From the NCBI GenBank assembly GCA_964644605.1, contig CAZXWS010000058.1, forward strand, positions 1 through 15,348: a stretch of 15,348 nt of DNA, given 5' to 3'. The DNA is from CAZLAJ01 sp964644605 (GTDB lineage Bacteria; Patescibacteriota; Microgenomatia; UBA1406; GWC2-37-13). Below, piece by piece: positions 1 through 5,675 of this stretch; position 1 is the first letter of the stretch, and each line of letters begins with the position of its first letter. The notes beneath the pieces were generated by a model, which saw only the letters and a program-made list of their open reading frames with translations, was not told the DNA's origin and made no database searches. Made by a program: the position numbers and the translations under genes.

Positions 1-545
1 GTAGAATCTCGTCGATAGAATTTTTGAACTCGTCTTTGTGTTTCCTGAGAATTAGCTATGAAAAAATCAGGACGCTGAGAGGATAAGTAATCCCATATTC
101 GCAGTCCGTGATTTATATAATGCGCATATATTCGAATAGGCTAGTAGCGCTGCCATTCACTAGCTGTTTCATAGTAATAGAGATATCGAGGTTGATGATG
201 AATATAACATATGTGAACTGTATCATGGCGAGTAATAATTCCTTTTGTCATATAAGCCCCTGATGAGGAAATAACTATGTCATACTCTCTAAAGTCAAAA
301 CTCTCCCAAATCCATGGGGTTATAAAACGGAGAGGGGAGTAAAATTTTTTAAAACCTGGCACTTTTTGTGCCCAGGAACTTTTGATATTCCAATCTTTAA
401 ATTTATCCGCGTGTTTCCCAAGTGTTAAGGGATTATAAAAAGATGTATATACATCTGCCTCTGGGAATATTTCTTTGAGTGCAACTAACACGCGCTCAGC
501 TCCACCGAACTCTTGCAGCTGATCATGGACTAATGCTACTTTCAT
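1..545 (-). pseudogene. Glycosyltransferase family 4 (GT-B), partial, interrupted by in-frame TAG
   Basis: This is the N-terminal part of a GT4-type glycosyltransferase, which would transfer a sugar from a nucleotide-sugar donor in cell-surface glycan synthesis. The start reads MKVALVHDQLQEFGGAERVL, the typical opening of these GT-B enzymes with the GGAER glycine loop. An in-frame TAG (141-143) stops the frame after 134 codons. The same frame then continues without a shift to the window edge (PIRIYAHYINHGLRIWDYLS, then FFIANSQETQRRV), which is the expected family continuation including the IANS segment. The lesion is therefore one nonsense codon; TGG or CAG to TAG would each need one change. 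The rest of the gene lies outside the window. The ATG at 545 follows a TATAAT by 6 nt, suggesting a leaderless message. The gene is divergent from uppP. Family is sure; acceptor and donor are unknown. A sequencing error is a live alternative to a pseudogene. Confidence 0.85.
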
Positions 546-551
546 GAGTAT

Positions 552-557
552 ATTATA
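552..557 (-). promoter_or_regulatory. -10 element of the glycosyltransferase gene
   Basis: A perfect TATAAT on the minus strand ends exactly 6 nt before the ATG at 545, so the predicted start site falls on the start codon. No good -35 is seen at 16-18 nt spacing. Confidence 0.55.
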
Positions 558-583
558 AAGTATTTTTGAGAAACCTTAAGTAA

Positions 584-612
584 TTGAATAAGTACGCTCT
601 ATTCGGTATCAT
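584..612 (+). promoter_or_regulatory. uppP promoter (TTGAAT-17-TATCAT), leaderless
   Basis: TTGAAT at 584-589 and TATCAT at 607-612 are separated by 17 nt. The -10 ends 6 nt before the ATG at 619, which puts the predicted transcription start on the A of the start codon. Confidence 0.6.
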
Positions 613-618
613 ACGTAT

Positions 619-1410
619 ATGAATGCAATACACGCAATAATTTTAGGAGTAGTGGAGGGGATTACTGAATTTTTACCAATCTCTTCGACATTCCACCTGA
701 TATTTAGCGCAAAAATTTTAGGAATCCAGCAAAATGATTTTTCAAAATTATTTGAAGTTGTTATTCAGTCAGGCGCCATTCTATCAGTACTTCTCCTCTA
801 CTTCACTGACGTCGTTAAAGATCGTGAGATTCAGAAGAAGATCATTTTCTCTTTTATACCCACTGCAATTATTGGTCTAATCCTTCATAAAATCATAAAA
901 GATGTCTTTTTTACTGCTGATTATCTTATGTTATCCGTATTTATTATTGTCGGAGTAATTTTTATTATTTCGGAGTATTTAGTAAAGAAAGATAAAATAA
1001 AATTATCAAAACATTTAGAATCTTTGACTTATAAGGAAGCCATAATAATCGGTTTGGTACAAGCATTAGCAGTGCTTCCGGGCGTTTCACGCGCCGGATC
1101 TGTGATTTTAGGTATGATGTTTCTTCGCTTTAAACGGGAAGATGCAGCTCGCTACTCATTTATGCTTTCAATACCTACGATATTCGCGGCTTCGGCTCTC
1201 GATGCCTTTAAAATGCGAAAGTTATTGTTCTCATCTTCGCAAGATATGATATTACTGTCCATAAGTTTTGTTGCTGCTTTTATAAGCTCTTACTTTGTCG
1301 TAAAATGGCTCATAAGTTATTTGCAGAAACATACTCTTACTGCATTTGGATGGTACAGGATTATTATGGGGATACTAATTTTGGGAACTCTATTCTTTAA
1401 ATTTTATTAA
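619..1410 (+). CDS. uppP: Undecaprenyl-diphosphatase UppP (BacA family)
   Basis: Integral membrane enzyme that dephosphorylates undecaprenyl pyrophosphate to undecaprenyl phosphate, the lipid carrier for peptidoglycan and other surface polymers; the family is also known for bacitracin resistance. The 263 aa length is normal. The first signature, EGITEFLPISST, lies at residues 13-24 with the two family glutamates E13 and E17. The second, PGVSRAGS, is at 154-161 with the conserved Arg at 158. Hydrophobic segments run throughout. One oddity is Phe25 in place of the usual Gly of the SSTGH motif; His26 is kept. The ATG at 619 fits the promoter 6 nt upstream, and there is no Shine-Dalgarno. The TAA stop overlaps the stop of the convergent CYTH gene in a shared TTAA (1407-1410). 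It sits beside a glycosyltransferase, consistent with envelope synthesis. Confidence 0.96.
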   Translation: MNAIHAIILGVVEGITEFLPISSTFHLIFSAKILGIQQNDFSKLFEVVIQSGAILSVLLLYFTDVVKDREIQKKIIFSFIPTAIIGLILHKIIKDVFFTADYLMLSVFIIVGVIFIISEYLVKKDKIKLSKHLESLTYKEAIIIGLVQALAVLPGVSRAGSVILGMMFLRFKREDAARYSFMLSIPTIFAASALDAFKMRKLLFSSSQDMILLSISFVAAFISSYFVVKWLISYLQKHTLTAFGWYRIIMGILILGTLFFKFY

Positions 1411-1994
1411 AGATTTTTAAATCCTGCTTTTTTTAGGGCAGCGTAGTGGTCAGAACGATGACGTCGTAGATACTCAAGAAGTTTTCCACGAATGGGATTA
1501 ATTTGTAATCCATTGCTTTTAGCAAACTCTAATATTTTTTGTTCTGCTTGTTCAGTCTTTTCAATAGTATCAACCATTAATTCAATTTCACAGAGTTCGT
1601 AGCCATAATCTATCGAGTCTATATCAATGTTAAATCCCTCTTTTTTATATTTCTTTCTGGTTGTCTGTATAGTGGCAAACAATGAATACCCATTTGATTC
1701 TAAATCTTCTGCTAATGACTCCTGCGGGAGGATTTGTAACTGTTTCCGAATTTCTTGGTCAGTTGTGTACTCATGATAGAGATCAGTTAATCCTTTGCGA
1801 CTAAAATTAAGTGGTACTTTTAATTCGAATTTACCATTTCTGTTTCGTAACCAAATATCTTGTGTTGTTAATTTAAAATCACCGGTGTCGTAATATTTAT
1901 CAACATTGGTAACTGTTTTTATAAATTTTGCTCCACTTATTAATGTTTTTTCCTGCTGGGGAATAATATGAAATTTTTTTTCAACTTCGATCAT
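1407..1994 (-). CDS. CYTH domain protein, thiamine-triphosphatase-like
   Basis: CYTH proteins bind triphosphorylated substrates with a divalent metal in a beta-tunnel; members include adenylate cyclase CyaB, tripolyphosphatases and thiamine triphosphatase. The 195 aa protein has the ExExK signature at its N-terminus (E3, E5, K7), then YYDTGDFKL near residue 35, DIWLRNR and KFELKVP in the middle, and late acidic strands (NIDIDSIDY, CEIELMV). The C-terminal helix GKLLEYLRRHR followed by DHYAAL resembles the thiamine-triphosphatase branch, so hydrolysis of a triphosphate is more likely than cyclase activity; the substrate cannot be read from sequence. The ATG at 1994 lies exactly 6 nt from an extended -10 (TGATATAAT), again suggesting a leaderless message. 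It is convergent with uppP with a 4-bp overlap and divergent from the tRNA-Arg/Ala transcript. Confidence 0.9.
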   Translation of the reverse strand: MIEVEKKFHIIPQQEKTLISGAKFIKTVTNVDKYYDTGDFKLTTQDIWLRNRNGKFELKVPLNFSRKGLTDLYHEYTTDQEIRKQLQILPQESLAEDLESNGYSLFATIQTTRKKYKKEGFNIDIDSIDYGYELCEIELMVDTIEKTEQAEQKILEFAKSNGLQINPIRGKLLEYLRRHRSDHYAALKKAGFKNL

Positions 1995-2000
1995 ACCAGC

Positions 2001-2009
2001 ATTATATCA
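2001..2009 (-). promoter_or_regulatory. Extended -10 promoter of the CYTH gene
   Basis: On the minus strand this reads TGATATAAT, a perfect -10 with the TGn extension. It ends 6 nt before the ATG at 1994. It forms one arm of a 10-bp perfect inverted repeat with the tRNA-Arg promoter. Confidence 0.65.
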
Positions 2010-2029
2010 GTTATCTCTCCCCTATTTAC

Positions 2030-2038
2030 TGATATAAT
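2030..2038 (+). promoter_or_regulatory. Extended -10 promoter of the tRNA-Arg/tRNA-Ala/DHH unit
   Basis: TGATATAAT on the plus strand, identical to the divergent CYTH promoter. The predicted start near 2045 leaves a leader of about 17 nt before tRNA-Arg at 2062. Confidence 0.65.
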
Positions 2039-2061
2039 AGAGAATTGCCTCTTGCATAAGA

Positions 2062-2135
2062 GCCCTTGTAGCTTAATTGGATAGAGCAGTGGCTTCCGGA
2101 GCCAAAGGTTGAGGGTTCAAGTCCCCCCAAGGGCA
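2062..2135 (+). tRNA. tRNA-Arg(CCG)
   Basis: Cloverleaf with acceptor GCCCTTG/CAAGGGC, D arm GCTT...GAGC and anticodon loop TTCCGGA, giving anticodon CCG for CGG codons. The T arm carries TTCAAGT. The discriminator is A at 2135 and CCA is not encoded. The outermost anticodon-stem pair (G/A) is mismatched. tRNA-Ala follows 12 nt later. Confidence 0.93.
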
Positions 2136-2147
2136 CGCGGAAAAAAA

Positions 2148-2220
2148 GGGCCGGTAGCTTAGTTGGTAGAGCGCCGCATTCGCATTGCGGAGATCGGGAG
2201 TTCGACTCTCCTCCGGTCCA
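2148..2220 (+). tRNA. tRNA-Ala(CGC)
   Basis: Acceptor GGGCCGG pairs with CCGGTCC and includes the G3:U70 wobble that is the alanine identity element. The anticodon stem CCGCA/TGCGG encloses TTCGCAT, giving anticodon CGC. The discriminator A is at 2220 and CCA is not encoded. The ATG of the DHH gene follows after only 6 nt (2227). Confidence 0.95.
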
Positions 2221-2226
2221 CATACT

Positions 2227-3246
2227 ATGACAGAAGAAAATAAAATCATTGCCCAAAAAATTTGGCAGGAAATAGAAAAAGCTCAAAATATCTTACTGCA
2301 TTGTCATCAAAATGCCGATGGTGATAGTGTGGCTAGTGCTCTCGCCACTATGCACATGCTTGAAGGGTTGGGAAAGAAAGTAACTATTATTCGTGGCGAT
2401 ACTTCCATCCCCCGCGCCTATCACCACTTCCCAGGTTTTGAAAAAATAGTAATGAAAAATTATTTTGAAATATCTATTTCAAAATTTGATTTATTTATTA
2501 TTCAAGATTCAAGCACCAAAGACAGAGTTTCAAGACTGCAAAATATTATTTTCCCCGAAAGCCTCCGAACTGTTGTCATCGATCATCACGATACCAATAC
2601 GCTTTTTGGTGAAATCAATTTAATTGATGCACAGGCACCTGCTACTGCTAGTATTCTTTTTGAGTTATTCAAATTATGGAAAATAAATATTACGAAAGAA
2701 ATTGCACTCAGCTTGCTCATTGGTATGTATGATGACACAGGTGGATTTCAATACCAGAGCACAACGAGTAGTACTTTTGAAATGGCAGCAGAACTAAGTA
2801 CAGTCGTTCCTGATTATCATGAAACTATATTAATGATGCATAATATGTTGGATCCTAAGCAGATGGAATTTATCGCATTGGCTTTAAATTCTATCGAGCA
2901 TTATTTTTCTAATAAGTTAGCATTGGCAGCAATCAGTCATCAATCATTACAATCTCACGGTATTGCAAAAAGAGATACCACTGGAGTGGATATTTCTAAT
3001 AGATTAAGAAGTGTGATAGGATGGGATTTAGATATCGCGATGACTGAGTACGAAGAAGGCGAGATAGGCGTGAGCTTACGTACGCGTGATGAGAATATGT
3101 ATGATCTCACTAAAATTGTTACTCCATTAGGAGGTGGGGGGCATAAAGCGGCTGCTGGAATATATTTAAAAATGGATTTAGAGAGTGCAAAGAAATTACT
3201 TCTAGATACTATTCAAAAAGTATATCCCCATTTAGGAACTCCATAA
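2227..3246 (+). CDS. DHH/DHHA1 phosphoesterase, NrnA-like (oligoribonuclease/pAp phosphatase)
   Basis: Cytosolic metal-dependent phosphoesterase of the DHH superfamily, probably degrading short oligonucleotides or pAp as NrnA does. Visible in the 339 aa product are the N-terminal motif HCHQNADGDS (residues 25-34), the aspartate of IIQDSS near 94, the signature VVIDHHDTN (117-124), GMYDDTGGF (166-174) and the DHHA1 glycine motif GGGGHKAAAG (302-311). All metal-ligand positions are present, so it should be active. The frame is open upstream into tRNA-Ala, but the ATG at 2227 is the credible start because MTEENK begins the protein and everything before it is tRNA sequence. No Shine-Dalgarno is seen; the start lies 6 nt after the tRNA 3' end, so tRNA processing could generate the mRNA end. 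NrnA and other DHH nanoRNases cannot be separated from sequence alone. Confidence 0.92.
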   Translation: MTEENKIIAQKIWQEIEKAQNILLHCHQNADGDSVASALATMHMLEGLGKKVTIIRGDTSIPRAYHHFPGFEKIVMKNYFEISISKFDLFIIQDSSTKDRVSRLQNIIFPESLRTVVIDHHDTNTLFGEINLIDAQAPATASILFELFKLWKINITKEIALSLLIGMYDDTGGFQYQSTTSSTFEMAAELSTVVPDYHETILMMHNMLDPKQMEFIALALNSIEHYFSNKLALAAISHQSLQSHGIAKRDTTGVDISNRLRSVIGWDLDIAMTEYEEGEIGVSLRTRDENMYDLTKIVTPLGGGGHKAAAGIYLKMDLESAKKLLLDTIQKVYPHLGTP

Positions 3247-3264
3247 AATTCAATCTTCTTCTAT

Positions 3265-3301
3265 TTCTCAAAATCCAGAGAAATTTGATATACTTTGAGA
3301 A
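3265..3301 (+). repeat. Inverted repeat TTCTCAAA / TTTGAGAA around the tRNA-Ile promoter
   Basis: TTCTCAAA (3265-3272) and its exact reverse complement TTTGAGAA (3294-3301) flank 21 nt. The right arm begins at the last base of the tRNA-Ile -10. It could be a weak hairpin behind the DHH gene or a protein site; no U-tract follows. Confidence 0.4.
3286..3294 (+). promoter_or_regulatory. Extended -10 promoter of the tRNA-Ile/tRNA-Phe unit
   Basis: TGATATACT, one base from the TGATATAAT seen at other tRNA promoters here. The predicted start near 3301 leaves a leader of about 28 nt before tRNA-Ile. Confidence 0.6.
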
Positions 3302-3328
3302 GCCTAATCTTATGAGTTAACCAAAATC

Positions 3329-3404
3329 GCGCTTGTAACTCAGCGGTTAGAGTGCGATCCTTATAAGATCGAAGTCGATGGTTCGAATCCATCCAAGCGC
3401 ACCA
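3329..3404 (+). tRNA. tRNA-Ile(UAU)
   Basis: All four stems pair perfectly: acceptor GCGCTTG/CAAGCGC, D stem ACTC/GAGT, anticodon stem CGATC/GATCG and T stem GATGG/CCATC. The loop CTTATAA gives anticodon UAU, which reads AUA directly. Discriminator A (3401) is followed by CCA, the only tRNA in this window with an encoded CCA. Most bacteria instead read AUA with a CAU-anticodon tRNA carrying lysidine. Confidence 0.92.
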
Positions 3405-3427
3405 TACATGGTTGATGCTGTATAGTA

Positions 3428-3500
3428 GCCGAGGTAGCCAAGGTGGTCACGGCGGGGGTCTGAAAAACCTCAGATGTCAGTTCGACTCTGACCCTCGGCA
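3428..3500 (+). tRNA. tRNA-Phe(GAA)
   Basis: Acceptor GCCGAGG/CCTCGGC, anticodon stem GGGGT/ACCTC (one G-U pair) around loop CTGAAAA, giving anticodon GAA. T arm is GTCAG-TTCGACT-CTGAC. Discriminator A at 3500; CCA is not encoded. It follows tRNA-Ile by 23 nt with no clear promoter between, so the two are probably co-transcribed. Confidence 0.94.
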
Positions 3501-3524
3501 CAAGAAAAAAATTAGACAGATGAA

Positions 3525-3533
3525 TGGTATAAT
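3525..3533 (+). promoter_or_regulatory. Extended -10 promoter before the tRNA-Gly region
   Basis: TGGTATAAT, a perfect TATAAT with TGn extension, lies 37 nt before the first tRNA-Gly-like segment. It could drive transcription through tRNA-Gly(GCC) and the GIY-YIG gene. Confidence 0.5.
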
Positions 3534-3570
3534 TTGATCTGTAATCAAATTTTATATTTGTTTTTACTCA

Positions 3571-3622
3571 GCGGTGGTAGTTCAGTGTAGATTGCCCCGC
3601 CATGGCGGGGAGGTCGCCGGTT
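3571..3622 (+). pseudogene. tRNA-Gly-like 5' fragment (copy 1)
   Basis: The segment begins with the full 5' acceptor and D-arm start of the intact tRNA-Gly downstream (GCGGTGGTAGTTCAG). Its D loop is one base short (TGTAG where the intact gene has CGGTAG). The anticodon arm is the 16-bp perfect palindrome CCCCGCCATGGCGGGG (3595-3610), which leaves a 6-nt loop and no normal U33 or anticodon. Identity to tRNA-Gly resumes through the variable loop and T-stem start (AGGTCGCCGGTT), then ends abruptly at 3622. There is no T loop or 3' acceptor, so it cannot fold as a tRNA alone. Confidence 0.7.
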
Positions 3623-3656
3623 TTATACTTTTAAAAAAATAATTTACTTTAATCAA

Positions 3657-3728
3657 GCGGTGGTAGTTCAGCGGTAGAATGTCTCCTTGCCAAGGAGAAG
3701 GTCGCCGGTTCAAATCCGGTCCACCGCT
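3657..3728 (+). tRNA. tRNA-Gly(GCC)
   Basis: Complete cloverleaf: acceptor GCGGTGG/CCACCGC, D arm GTTC...GAAT, anticodon stem TCTCC/GGAGA around TTGCCAA (anticodon GCC), T arm GCCGG-TTCAAAT-CCGGT, discriminator T at 3728. CCA is not encoded. It is the only intact member of three tRNA-Gly-related segments within 470 bp. The GIY-YIG ATG lies 3 nt behind it. Confidence 0.95.
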
Positions 3729-3731
3729 CCC

Positions 3732-3986
3732 ATGTACTTCGTGTATATTTTGCAGTCACTCAAAACATTCAAGTACTATATTGGAAGCACAAACAACGTT
3801 GAGCGACGTATACAGGAGCATTCATCAAATAAAACAGCATCATTAAAAAATAAAGGGCCATTTAAATTAGTTTATACTGAAGAATACCCAACATTATTAG
3901 AAGCAAGACAAAGAGAACTGCAAATAAAAGCATATAAAGGGGGGAATGCATTTAAAAAGTTAGTAATGGCCCATGTTCAGCGGTAG
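3732..3986 (+). CDS. Small GIY-YIG domain protein directly downstream of tRNA-Gly
   Basis: An 84 aa single-domain protein of the GIY-YIG nuclease superfamily (UPF0213/YhbQ-like size). The first strand reads YFVYILQS (residues 2-9, VYI at the GIY position) and the second YYIGSTNNVERRIQEH (15-30), with YIG at 16-18 and the likely catalytic Arg among R25/R26. The metal-binding Glu lies in ARQREL, followed by the family's KGGNAFKKL helix. The family cuts DNA as stand-alone or homing-type nucleases; the role here is unknown. The frame is open back into tRNA-Gly, but the ATG at 3732 matches the family's N-terminus. The last residues (AHVQR, stop TAG) are encoded inside the second tRNA-Gly-like fragment, so the natural C-terminus may have been replaced at that junction. 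No Shine-Dalgarno is visible. Confidence 0.88.
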   Translation: MYFVYILQSLKTFKYYIGSTNNVERRIQEHSSNKTASLKNKGPFKLVYTEEYPTLLEARQRELQIKAYKGGNAFKKLVMAHVQR

Positions 3987-4036
3987 ATTGCCCCGCCATG
4001 GCGGGGAGGTCGCCGGTTCAAATCCGGTCCACCGCT
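3975..4036 (+). pseudogene. tRNA-Gly-like 3' fragment (copy 3)
   Basis: Homology to tRNA-Gly begins at the D stem (GTTCAGCGGTAG) and continues to the 3' acceptor CCACCGC and discriminator T at 4036. The 5' acceptor strand is missing; the sequence in its place codes the GIY-YIG C-terminus and does not pair with CCACCGC. The anticodon arm is the same 16-bp palindrome as in copy 1 (3991-4006), with a 6-nt CCATGG loop and no recognisable anticodon. It overlaps the GIY-YIG stop by 12 nt. Copies 1 and 3 together would make up one whole variant tRNA gene. Confidence 0.7.
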
Positions 4037-4056
4037 CCATAAAAAGACTTTTAGAG

Positions 4057-4065
4057 TGATATCAT
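4057..4065 (+). promoter_or_regulatory. Extended -10 promoter of the MFS gene, leaderless
   Basis: TGATATCAT ends 6 nt before the ATG at 4072, placing the predicted start on the A of the start codon. This supports 4072 over the internal GTG at 4152. Confidence 0.6.
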
Positions 4066-4071
4066 TTATAC

Positions 4072-5253
4072 ATGAAAGATAAATCTTCACATAGTTCTCG
4101 ATTATTCAATAAAAATATCCTACTTTTTGCTTTAGTTAGTTTTTTTCTGACGTGTCGAGTGAGATGCTGTATCCACTCATTCCTATTTTTTTAACTCAGT
4201 ATTTATCTTCACCAGCAACCATTGTTGGTATAGTGCAAGGTTTCGCTGAGGGCTCTGCATATTTCGTACAAGGATTTTCTGGCTGGATATCAGACAAAAT
4301 CAAAAAACCTAAGTTAGTAACACTAATTGGTTATTTATTAGGAGCTGTTGCGAAACCTTTTATTGGTTTTTCAACATCGTGGAGTCAGGTATTACCCGCT
4401 CGGTGGCTTGAAAGAACAAGTGCTGGTATTCGTTCCGCCCCACGCGATGCATTAATTGCTAATTCTGTGAGTGAGGAGGAAAGGGGAAAGGCATTTGGGC
4501 TTGAAGGTGTGGGTGATCAGGCAGGTGCTGTGATTGGACCATTAGTCGCCATCATTTTGTATTATTACCTCACATTTATATTAGAAATATATTTCTTCTT
4601 GCATTTATTCCCGGAATTATTGCATTTATAATCATGATATTTATTAAGCAGCCTAAAATATCATCTTCAAAAGTTGAGATAAAAATACAGGAACTTACTA
4701 CTGACTTTTGGAAGTATATTTTGGTTATTTTTTTATTTGGAATAGGTAACTCAAGTAATTCATTTTTAATTCTTCGTGCCACAAATATTGGTATTCCCCT
4801 ATTTATGACGATTGTTATTTATACTGCATATAATTTTGTCGGCGCTTTAGCGTCGTATCCAGCAGGCTATTTGTCCGATAGGATAGGGCGTCGTAACATA
4901 TTAATATTTGCTCTCATGATATTTTTATTACTTATGTAGGTTTTGGTTTTAGCAGGAATTATTTTGTTATTGCTGGATTATTTATTCTTTATGGTATCTA
5001 TCAAGGAATTTTTAGAGGAACTGGAAAAGCAATAGCCACTGATCTCACTCCCCCGCATATACGGGCGACAGGCGTAGGTATTTTTTCTTCTGTAGTAGGT
5101 GCTACGGGATTTTTTGCAAGTATAGTTGGCGGAATATTGTGGGACAGAGTCAATCCTCAAAGTGCATTTTATTATGGCGCAATATTTGCATTTATAGGAG
5201 CTATGTTATTACTGTTTATAATTCCTCAGACAAAATTATTTAATAAGGAGTAA
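4072..5253 (+). pseudogene. MFS transporter with three single-base frameshifts
   Basis: Major facilitator superfamily permease, normally 12 membrane helices; substrate unknown. Translation from the ATG at 4072 gives MKDKSSHSSRLFNKNILLFALVSFF and shifts frame in a T7 run (4140-4146). The next frame continues with SDVSSEMLYPLIPIFLTQ, the expected helix-1 motif, and GWISDKIKKPK (the loop 2-3 MFS signature) to about 4570. A second shift there leads into HIYIRNIFLLAFIPGIIAF. A third near 4929 leads into TYVGFGFSRNYFVIAGLFIL and on to the TAA at 5251-5253; the second MFS loop motif, YLSDRIGRRN, lies before it. Each junction is repaired by adding one base, giving about 394 residues, normal for the family. 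All protein features survive, so the lesions are recent or are sequence errors. The 3' end overlaps the convergent Nudix gene by 18 bp. Confidence 0.85.
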
Positions 5254-5664
5254 TGCTTTTTCAAAGGCTTGCTTATCATTTTTATATGTAATCGTACTTA
5301 ATACTTCGTCAGCTGATGCAAATTTTGCTTGTGAGATTTCCCAGTCATGTTCTTGTACACTTCCTGCCTGATACTCCATAAGAAAATAATAAACAGTTTT
5401 GTCTATAAGATAATTTTGGTAGCGGTATTTATAGTTTATGACGATAGGTTCTTTGTTTACAATATGAGCTTCTATTCCTCCCTCTTCCTTTACTTCGCGA
5501 AGGGCAGCTACATCAATAGTCTCATTTCGTACTTTATCACCAACATGCCCTTTTGGAAATCCCCACCCTTTGTGCGAAGAATTTTGTATAAGAAGCCATT
5601 CAGTATTTTCGCCGTCATTTTTATATACAATTCCACCTGCAGAAATTTCTTTTTGATACTTCAT
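5236..5664 (-). CDS. Nudix hydrolase (Ap4A-hydrolase-like)
   Basis: A 142 aa Nudix hydrolase that would cleave a nucleoside diphosphate linked to another moiety, using a divalent metal. The full Nudix box GX5EX7REUXEEXGU is present: G42, E48, R56-E57, E60-E61, G63. The preceding GWGFPKGHV (residues 33-41) and short length resemble bacterial diadenosine-polyphosphate or MutT-like enzymes; substrate cannot be assigned. It is the last gene of the minus-strand cluster and starts 11 nt after the dehydrogenase stop without a Shine-Dalgarno, so it probably relies on reinitiation. Its 3' end overlaps the MFS 3' end by 18 bp. Confidence 0.93.
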   Translation of the reverse strand: MKYQKEISAGGIVYKNDGENTEWLLIQNSSHKGWGFPKGHVGDKVRNETIDVAALREVKEEGGIEAHIVNKEPIVINYKYRYQNYLIDKTVYYFLMEYQAGSVQEHDWEISQAKFASADEVLSTITYKNDKQAFEKALLLIK

Positions 5665-5675
5665 GGCACGATGAA

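Noticed and set aside
2185..2226. N-terminal extension of the DHH protein into tRNA-Ala
   Set aside because: These codons are the anticodon and T arms of a well-formed tRNA; the family sequence starts at the ATG at 2227.
2026..2286. Minus-strand ORF across the tRNA-Arg/tRNA-Ala genes
   Set aside because: It is antisense to two tRNAs and the start of the DHH gene, with no promoter or family resemblance.
3595..3630. GC-rich palindrome plus TTTT as an intrinsic terminator
   Set aside because: The T-tract lies more than 10 nt after the stem, too far for a standard terminator.
3687..3731. N-terminal extension of the GIY-YIG protein into tRNA-Gly
   Set aside because: The extra residues are translated tRNA sequence; MYFVYILQS at 3732 is the normal family start.
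3571..4036. A trans-split tRNA made from copies 1 and 3
   Set aside because: Both copies contain the same anticodon arm instead of dividing it, the loop has 6 nt without U33, and an intact tRNA-Gly(GCC) is present between them.
4152..4631. Independent short gene starting at GTG 4152
   Set aside because: It begins in mid helix 1 of an MFS protein and lacks a promoter; the real start with a promoter is at 4072.
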